Assembly: GCF_028640845.1 (NCBI RefSeq)
Contig: NC_080539.1
Span: forward strand, 163,010,236-163,074,235
Length of the DNA stretch: 64,000 bases
Direction of reading: 5' to 3'
From: Ahaetulla prasina
Lineage: Eukaryota > Chordata > Lepidosauria > Squamata > Colubridae
This document shows, in pieces, positions 58,024-64,000 of the stretch. The notes under the pieces are model-generated. The model worked only from the letters and a program-made list of their open reading frames with translations. It had not been told where the DNA came from and searched no databases. The translations under genes were made by a program, and so were the position numbers. Positions within the stretch are counted from its first letter, which is position 1; the number at the start of each line of letters is the position of its first letter.

Positions 58024-58099
58024 TATTTAAGAGGTAGCCAAAGAAACCTATGCATTATAGAGATCCTAGGGAAAATTTATGGGATGCTTTTCTCTAGAC

Positions 58100-58209
58100 C
58101 AGGGGTCTGCAAACTTGGCTCTTTTAAGACTCTTTTAAGCAAAGCTGGCTGAAGAACTCTGGGAGTTGAAGTCCACAAGTCTTAAAAGAGCCAAGTTTGC
58201 AGACCCCTG
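58100..58209. mobile_element. hAT MITE, short palindromic variant of family C
   Basis: Ends CAGGGGTCTGCAAACTTGG and CCAAGTTTGCAGACCCCTG are perfect inverted repeats. Flanks are ctctagac (58092-58099) and atctagac (58210-58217), one mismatch. 110 bp. Confidence 0.9.
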
Positions 58210-58217
58210 ATCTAGAC

Positions 58218-58854
58218 TATTAATAAATGAGTGTTAACAGAAGCCATTTGGGGGGACAGAATTCTTCTGAACTAACCAGGTCTGCCAACTGCAATGATTC
58301 CAGATAAGCCATCAAGTAGACACACAGCAGAAAATATAATTGGCAAATCAAATTGGTATGATATTTGTTCCAGCTCAGGAACAAAATTGAATTAGTCATT
58401 TTGATTTGCTGATCCAATTTCAGGTTTTGGTCTGGTGGGCTTGATCCGAAAACAATATCAGATCAATTTGTTTTGCTTTGTTATAGCTTCCACTTCCTAC
58501 TTTGGTCCAATTGATTTGCTGATCATATTTTACACTCCCCATAGATCAGTCGCTGCGGCTTGTATAGAAGGGAAGCAGTTGGCTCTACCATTCAGAACAA
58601 AGGACCTGATTTATGACTCTAACACCACTTGACCCAATTTCCCCCAGATAGAGACATAATTCCCATAGAAGACTAAAGCATGCACCTTAATGTTTCACTG
58701 CAACAACCTTAATTCAGTTTAATTTAAGTTTGAGTCCTAAACTAATTTACATAGGAGCCACTGTAAATGTGAAACTGTTGTTTCCAAAAGAAGCATGATG
58801 ACAATAGGAGCCTTTCTGCACCTGCAATATAAACTTCCTTCCTTTTGTACAGAA
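58218..58854. other. No recognised feature
   Basis: Nothing was recognised. Confidence 0.45.
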
Positions 58855-59069
58855 ACAGAATGGTTGAGGTGGTTAAGGCACCAGGCTAGAAAACAGGAGG
58901 CTGTGAGTCTTAGGCAGGAAGTCAGCTGAGTGACCTTGGACCAGTATCTCTCTCTCTCAGTGCTGAGAAATAGGCAAGAGCAAACCACTTCCAAAATCAT
59001 AGCAAGGAAGCTGCAAGGTATAGTTCAGGAACACCAGGAATCAACACTAACTCAGACACTGTCCACTAA
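58855..59069 (+). mobile_element. tRNA-derived SINE, same family as 155-370
   Basis: Head 'gaggtggttaaggcaccagg', body 'agcaaaccacttccaaaatc', end 'caggaatcaacactaactc'. It is followed at once by a (GGGA)n(GGAA)n array. Confidence 0.7.
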
Positions 59070-59191
59070 AAGGGAGGGAGAGAGGGAGGGAGGGAGGGAG
59101 GGAGGGAGGGAGGGAGGGAGGGAGGGAGGAAGGAAGGAAGGAAGGAAGGAAGGAAGGAAGGAAGGAAGGAAGGAAGGAAGGAAGGAAGGAG
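59070..59191. repeat. (GGGA)n(GGAA)n microsatellite
   Basis: About 60 bp of GGGA units, then about 60 bp of GGAA units, adjoining the 3' end of a SINE. The Glu/Gly/Arg and Pro/Ser/Leu frames are artefacts. Confidence 0.97.
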
Positions 59192-59401
59192 AACCAACTT
59201 TCTTGCACAGCACTGATTTACCACCTCCTTTCTTTGAGGCTGGTCCCAATCATAGCTGATAGAGAGTGAGAGGTTGAGCAACAACCCCTATTTTCTGTGG
59301 TGCCATAAAGCTCAGTGTCTCTCTACTCTTTTTTTAACATCTACACGAAGCCGCTGTGTAAGATAAACCATCTTCATGGGAAGAGATATCAGAATATAGA
59401 T

Positions 59402-59807
59402 CAGTGTTGGCGAACCTTTTCCGTTCTCGTGTGCTGGCCTGCATGCCGGAAATGGCACGCGAAACTCTCCCGTGCCAAATGCTTGGCCTCACCAGCTCCT
59501 GTGACATTCGTGTGCTGAAATGCACACCGGCCAGCTGGCCATCTCGAGCGCGGTGCCAGCAACCCTGGAAGTGCGGCGATTTATCACGCATGCACGTGAT
59601 GCCAACCCGGAAGGCCAGGTGCTGGCTCGCGCATGCGCGATGGATCACCACACTTCCCGAGTCCACTGGCATCATGTGTGTGACAGTCAGCTGGCCAGCA
59701 TACATTTGAGCACACGAACGCAACAGGAGCCTGGGAGGCCACGCATTCGGCACGGGATGGTTTCGCGTGCCACTTCCGGCACACATGCCATAGGTTCGCC
59801 AACACTG
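59402..59807. mobile_element. Foldback hAT-like element (label E), perfect 8-bp TSD
   Basis: Ends CAGTGTTGGCGAACC and GGTTCGCCAACACTG. Perfect 8-bp flanks atatagat are at 59394-59401 and 59808-59815. The halves are long inverted repeats: the plus-strand frame from 59404 and a minus-strand frame ending near 59687 translate to almost the same peptide (P-E-M/V-A-R-E-T-x-P-C), which shows complementarity over more than 100 bp. 406 bp, rich in CpG. Non-coding. Confidence 0.9.
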
Positions 59808-59965
59808 ATATAGATGATATTTGTACATCTCTGCCCTTGTGAACTAAGTGACGCTGTGGATGCCCTCTCATAGAAGCTTGGAGGCTGAGGGTGAGGTGGG
59901 AAACAACAGGCTTCCACTGAAAATTAGTAAAATGGAGCAACTAGGAGAAAGGGAGTCTACAATCT

Positions 59966-60489
59966 TGTTCTGGATAAGACTGCACTGTCCCAGACAAACC
60001 CAGTGCTCAACTTCATGTTGTACACCTGTTACAATGAGGCTGAGGTGGGGCCAGGGCCATCGGGGAGTGAGGTGCAGATTCCAGAGCCTCCAGAAACTGA
60101 TAGTAGCGAGGAAGAGGAACAGGAGTAGCCTGTTCCTAATGCACACATGAGAAGAGCTGCCAGAAGGCAAGAGCAGCTCAAGCAGAGAGGACAACTCGGG
60201 AGTAGGGCCAAGAGATGATTGGCCCCTCCCATAAGGCTTAAAACAGACCAGCAACTGCGTTTGGGTTTTGCCGGAAAACAGCGTTGGTAGCTTCGTCGTC
60301 TTCTTCGTCTAGTCTTGCATTTATGGACCAAGGTTTGCGATAGGACTGAGGAATTTGTGTTGGGAGGAATTTGTTTTAATTTAGTTGAACTACGCTGGGA
60401 ATGAAGTAATTCTTAGCTGTTCGAATAAAGTTTGTTTGTTTTTTCACTGACTGAGTTTCCTACTACCTACTTGGGCCTGGATCACAACA
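59966..60489 (+). mobile_element. Solo LTR, probable 4-bp TSD
   Basis: Termini are TGTTCTGG...GATCACAACA (TGTT/AACA). Flanks atct are at 59962-59965 and 60490-60493. Because the sequence 'acaatct' occurs at both edges, the exact right boundary is ambiguous by a few bases. A TATA-like 'cttaaaac' (about 60238) and AATAAA (about 60424) support plus orientation. 524 bp, no internal region. The retroelement class is not decided. Confidence 0.7.
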
Positions 60490-60509
60490 ATCTCCTATAT
60501 TGACTAATA

Positions 60510-61437
60510 CTATACGTAGGGCTCCCCTGGAAGAGTATCTGGAAGCTGTGTGTGGTGCAGAATGCAGTAGTGCAAGGATTTTGGTGCCCCTAGTGTGGTG
60601 CATGCAACACCTCTGCTATGTGAGTTGCACTGAGTGCCAGTTTGTTTCCAGGTGCAATTAAAGGTGTTGGCGATCACCTTTAAAGCTCTTTGTTGTATAG
60701 GATCAGGTTACCTGAGAAACTATCTTGTCCCTATTTCATTGATGCATCCCCAACCAGTCAGACAGGTAGGGTATGTTGTGGATCCCACGAAGTAAAGAAT
60801 TTCAACTGGCAAGCTCTCTCTACAATTTCCCTCACCCAGGGAACACTTTGCCCATGGAGGCCATGTGGCTTCTACTCTGCTGGCTTCCAGAAGAATATCA
60901 AAACCAGGCTCTGCCAACTGGCATGTGGGTTTTATTAGTACCATGCTGGGGTGAAATCCAGCAGGTTCTGACAGGTTCTAGAGAACGGGTAGCGGAAATT
61001 TTGAGCAGTTCAGAGAACCGGTAGCAGAAATTTTGAGTAATTCAGAGAAACAGCAAATACCACCTCTGGCTGGCCCCAGAGTGGGGTGGGAATGGAGATT
61101 TTGCAATATCCTTCCCCTGGAGTGGGGTGGGAATGGAGATTTTGCAGTATCCTTCCCCTGACACTCCCACCAAGCCAACATCATGACCACCAAGCCACGC
61201 CCACAGAACCCGTAGTAAAAAAAATTGGATTTCATCACTGGCACCATGTAAGCCTGAGGGTTGATTGGTAAGCTGACAATGCTCCCTCTACTTTTTTAAT
61301 TTTCTCAGGTATTATTTTTAACTTTGTTTTAATTCCTTTTTTAACTGTGGCTTTTATACGATTCTGTGGTTTTATTTGTAAACCTCCCAGAGTTATGCAG
61401 GTGAGATGGAAAATGTTATAAATCAATCAATAAAAAT
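60510..61437 (+). mobile_element. L2-type LINE remnant with a family A insertion
   Basis: 60510-60937 aligns by eye with the C-terminal coding part of the copy at 61697-62616 ('agggctcccctggaagag', 'gcaattaaaggtgttggcga', 'cctttaaagctctttg'). After the insertion (60938-61248), the sequence reaches an L2-like end 'tgtaaacctcccagagttatg' and 'tataaatcaatcaataaaa' at about 61437. No intact frame. Confidence 0.75.
60946..61240. mobile_element. hAT-like family A, copy 8, inserted in L2
   Basis: Left end CTGGGGTGAAATCC, right end GGATTTCATCACTG. Flanks are gtaccatg (60938-60945) and gcaccatg (61241-61248), one mismatch. It contains the 41-bp unit about twice, in the orientation opposite to copy 3. 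Confidence 0.88.
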
Positions 61438-61558
61438 GTGACCTCTATTTTGTCATGCCCAAGCAATGACAATATGATCTTAAAGGATCTCTAGCATTGA
61501 CAGTGCACATTTTGCAAACCCAATCCTATTCCGTCTTAAATTATATGTCCTCTTAAAA

Positions 61559-61694
61559 TAGTGCTTCTCAACCTCAGCAACTTTAAGATGCGTGAGCTTC
61601 AACTTCCAGAATTCCCCAGAAAGCATACTGCCTGAGGAATTCTGGGAGTTGAAGACCACATATTTTAAAGTAGCTAAAGCTGAGAAACAACGTA
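61559..61694. mobile_element. hAT-like MITE, diverged palindrome
   Basis: 'agtgcttctcaacctcagca' on the left pairs with 'agctgagaaac' on the right. The centre has 'cttccagaattcc' and 'ggaattctgggagttgaag' as in family C. The ends are eroded and the TSD is unclear. Confidence 0.65.
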
Positions 61695-61696
61695 TT

Positions 61697-62616
61697 AAAC
61701 ACACTCAACTCTTCCAAGACTGAGTGGCTGTGGATGCCAGCATCCCGATACAGCCAGCTGACTCCATCGCTGACTGTAGGGGGCGAGGCATTGGCCCCCA
61801 TGGAAAGGGTTCGCAATCTAGGCGTTCTCCTGGATCGTACGGCTGTCTTTAGAAGATCATATGACGGCCATCGCCAGGGGAGCTTTTTATCAGGTTCGCC
61901 TGATACGCCAGTTGCGTCCCTTCCTAGATTGGGATTCCTTATGCATGGTCACTCATGCCCTCGTCACTTCCCGCCTAGACTACTGCAACGCTCTCTACAT
62001 GGGGCTCCCCTTGAAGAGCACTCGGAGGCTCCAACTGGTCCAGATGTGGCTGCGTGGGTAGTAGAGGGAGCAACTCGAGGCTCCCACGTAACACCTTTCC
62101 TGCGGAAGCTGCACTGGTTGTCGGTGGTCTGCTGGGTGCAATTTAAGGTGTTAGTTACCATCTTTAAAGCGCTCCATGGCATAGGACCGGGTTACTTACA
62201 AGACCACCTGCTGCTTCCAAATGCCTCCCATCGACCAGTGCGCTCCCATAGGGAGGGCCTCCTCAGGGTGCCGTCGGCCAGACAATGTCAACTGGCGACC
62301 CCCAGGTGGAGGGCCTTCTCTGTGGGGGCTCCTGCCCTCTGGAACGAGCTACCTCCAGGGATACGTCAACTCCCTGACCTCCGGACCTTTCGACGTGAGC
62401 TAAAGACATTCTTGTTTCATCTTGCAGGGCTGGCCTAATAGTTTTAATGGGGGCTTTTAATAGAGTTTTAGTTTATAGAATTCTAGTTCGTTAGCCTAAT
62501 TGAATTAGTCTTTTAATAATGCTTTTAATTTTTGTATCTCTGTTTTATTTGGCTGTAAACCTCTCTGAGTCCTTCGGGAGAAGGGCAGTATATAAATCAA
62601 AATAATAAATAAATAT
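61697..62616 (+). mobile_element. L2-type LINE, C-terminal coding and 3' UTR
   Basis: A coding part with characteristic L2 blocks is followed by a 3' UTR ('ttttaatgggggcttttaat'), the stereotyped end 'gtaaacctctctgagtcctt...gggcagtatataaatc' and an (AATAAAT)-type tail. It is the best-preserved L2-type element in the window. Confidence 0.88.
61734..62438 (+). pseudogene. L2 reverse transcriptase C-terminal region, two frameshifts
   Basis: Frame 61734 reads LTVGGEALAPMERVRNLGVLLD. The homologous continuation is in frame 61861 (TSRLDYCNALYMGLPLKS, RRLQLVQ), then back in the first frame (PFLRKLHWLSV, FKVLVTIFKALHG, WRAFSVGAPALWNELP, FRRELKTFLF). These are typical L2 post-RT blocks. The frame leaves near 61850 and returns near 62045, so the long 234-codon frame is only partly real protein sequence. 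Confidence 0.85.
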
Positions 62617-62858
62617 TAAACACACCTCTGTTTTCTCCCAGGAGAAAAATGGCATCATTCTACAATTCACTCTATCACATTTTATTCATTTTATTCATTT
62701 TATTATGTACAGGCTTCCCTCTACCTAAAATACAGGTTAATTCTGAATAAAATTGACCCAATAAAAGAGGTGGAAAGAATACTGTGTTTCAAAAAAAAAA
62801 AGTCCACCAGGATAGGGCAGGTCAAATAATTCAAGATGGCAGCCACAACTTTGTGACT
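62617..62858. other. No recognised feature
   Basis: Short AT-rich linker with TTTTATTCA repeats near 62682-62705. Confidence 0.45.
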
Positions 62859-62866
62859 GAAGCCAT

Positions 62867-63237
62867 CAGTGGCGGGTTTCAAAAATTTTTACTACCGGTT
62901 CTCTGGGTGTGGCTTGGTGGGTGTGGCATTGCTTGGTGGGCATGGCATGGTGGGCATGGCATGGTGGGCATGGCTTGGTGGGCATGGTAGGGGAAGGATA
63001 CTGTAAAATCTCCATTTCCACCCCACTCCAGGAGAAGGATATTGTAAAATCTTCATTCCCTTCCCAATCCAGGGGAAGGTTCCCAATCCATTTCCTCCCA
63101 ATCAGCTGGGACTCGGGAGGCAGAGAATAGATTGGGGCGGGGACAGTTAGAATTTTTACTACCGGTTCTCCAAACTACTCAAAATTTCCGCTACTGGTTC
63201 TCCCAAACTGGTCAGAACCTGCTGAAACCCACTTCTG
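62867..63237. mobile_element. hAT-like family A, copy 9, perfect TSD
   Basis: Left end CAGTGGCGGGTTTC, right end GAAACCCACTTCTG, perfect 8-bp flanks gaagccat at 62859-62866 and 63238-63245. The core holds repeated 'ggcatggtgggcatggcttg' words (62910-62990) and diverged 41-bp units (62990-63080). Confidence 0.92.
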
Positions 63238-63245
63238 GAAGCCAT

Positions 63246-64000
63246 GCACTCTTTTACCATGAATCATATATGCAAACATATATAAAAAAATTTTTTTGCT
63301 TCCCTGTGAATGCATCTACCCTTCTCTGAACAAACTCTTTTGCTTCCTGTTTACAAAAGCTTTCTAGTTTTCTATTTACAATTTATTTTCTTGGCCCTCG
63401 ATATTTAGTACAGTAATGACCATAAGAATAACAGGCACTTGAATGACTCATTCCACTTTGAGTTGATTACTACAGCCATAAAACACGTTAGGCCTACCTC
63501 CAAAACTATTCTGTGCCTCATTTTAAAGGTTTCTTAATAGGTGAATCTGTCACACAGAAGATTAACAAAGAGGCCTGTGACTTTTATTGTTTGATTAATA
63601 GCCGTTTATTTTCACCCAACAGCAACCTGACATTCAAAGCTTTTGCTAATAATACTGGTGATAGCAAAATTGTTTACAAAAGAGGAGAAAAATATGACAA
63701 ACCAGACTTCAGCAGTCTCTACAAAAGGAGAGGTTAAATTGCTCTGGGGCTTGAACCTTTTTTTCTTTCAGGATCCCTTCCCATTTTTAAATGGAGGACC
63801 CCAAAAGAGCTTTTGTTTGTTTGGGTTATGTTTTTCAATATTTACTGTATTAAATATTAAGACTGACATATTCATCAAATATTAATTTATTGAATCATGT
63901 AAAAATAACAGTATTAAAGCCATTATATACTAACATAAATAAGATATTTTTCAGGTGGGAAACTGTCTTTTTTAATTTATATATATACATATACATACAT
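63246..64000. other. No recognised feature
   Basis: AT-rich sequence to the window edge. A 74-codon frame at 63513-63737 has no recognisable motif. Confidence 0.45.

Noticed and set aside
59334..59828. 164-codon minus-strand frame and 101-codon plus-strand frame
   Set aside because: Both lie in a foldback transposon. The same peptide on opposite strands reflects complementarity, not coding.
1..64000. A host protein-coding gene or a complete novel system
   Set aside because: I looked for exon-like frames with splice signals and known domains on both strands and found none. Every frame with recognisable homology is LINE-derived. Introns or regulatory elements of a neighbouring gene could still be present but cannot be shown from the sequence alone.

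Overview
The window looks like repeat-dense, gene-poor nuclear DNA from a squamate reptile, most likely a snake. The evidence is the mix of elements: CR1 LINEs ending in an ATTCT microsatellite (the Snake1/L3 CR1 signature), RTE-BovB, L2-type and L1-type LINEs, tRNA-derived SINEs including a Sauria-SINE-like family, solo LTRs, and many short hAT-type DNA transposons. I found no convincing host exon, tRNA, rRNA or CpG-island promoter. All open reading frames with recognisable homology belong to broken LINEs. The rest are short and repeat-derived or without support.

Layout. 0-3.4 kb: old SINEs, an RTE 3' end on the minus strand, a BovB 3' end, and a SINE with its 5' part inverted. 6.4 kb: an internally deleted hAT element. 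8.2-8.7 kb: first member of a hAT-like family called A here. 9.3-11.0 kb: a 1.7-kb retroposon with L1-like ends and an 18-bp target duplication. 12.8-16.3 kb: a family A element, then a nearly 3-kb LINE with endonuclease and reverse transcriptase. 16.4-16.8 kb: a Snake1-type CR1 3' end. 20.4 and 22.7 kb: two more family A copies. 24.6-25.7 kb: a solo LTR next to a CR1 3' end. 27.3-29.9 kb: a minus-strand copy of the 13-kb LINE, bracketed by 14-bp minisatellites in opposite orientations. 30.8 kb: family A copy built of hairpins. 31.9-33.3 kb: an L1 fragment nested in another LINE. 34.3-38.2 kb: a roughly 1.95-kb tandem duplication carrying three MITEs per copy. 40.3 kb: solo LTR. 42.2-43.8 kb: SINE cluster with a SINE inside a SINE. 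46.6-49.9 kb: two CR1 elements, one interrupted by a SINE. 51.4-55.4 kb: LINE remnants, MITEs and a 747-bp family A copy. 57.5-58.2 kb: Tigger-like MITE with a family A copy inside. 59.4-62.6 kb: foldback hAT element, solo LTR and L2 remnants. 62.9-63.2 kb: last family A copy.

Most notable structures: (1) nine dispersed family A elements with shared ends but very different interiors, eight of them with exact or near 8-bp target duplications; (2) two different MITEs side by side separated and flanked by the same 8-bp target; (3) the 1.95-kb tandem duplication with 8-bp homology at its joints; (4) the L1-ended, internally reduced retroposon; (5) the inverted 14-bp minisatellite pair around a LINE. 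Family names come from remembered motifs. No database search was possible.
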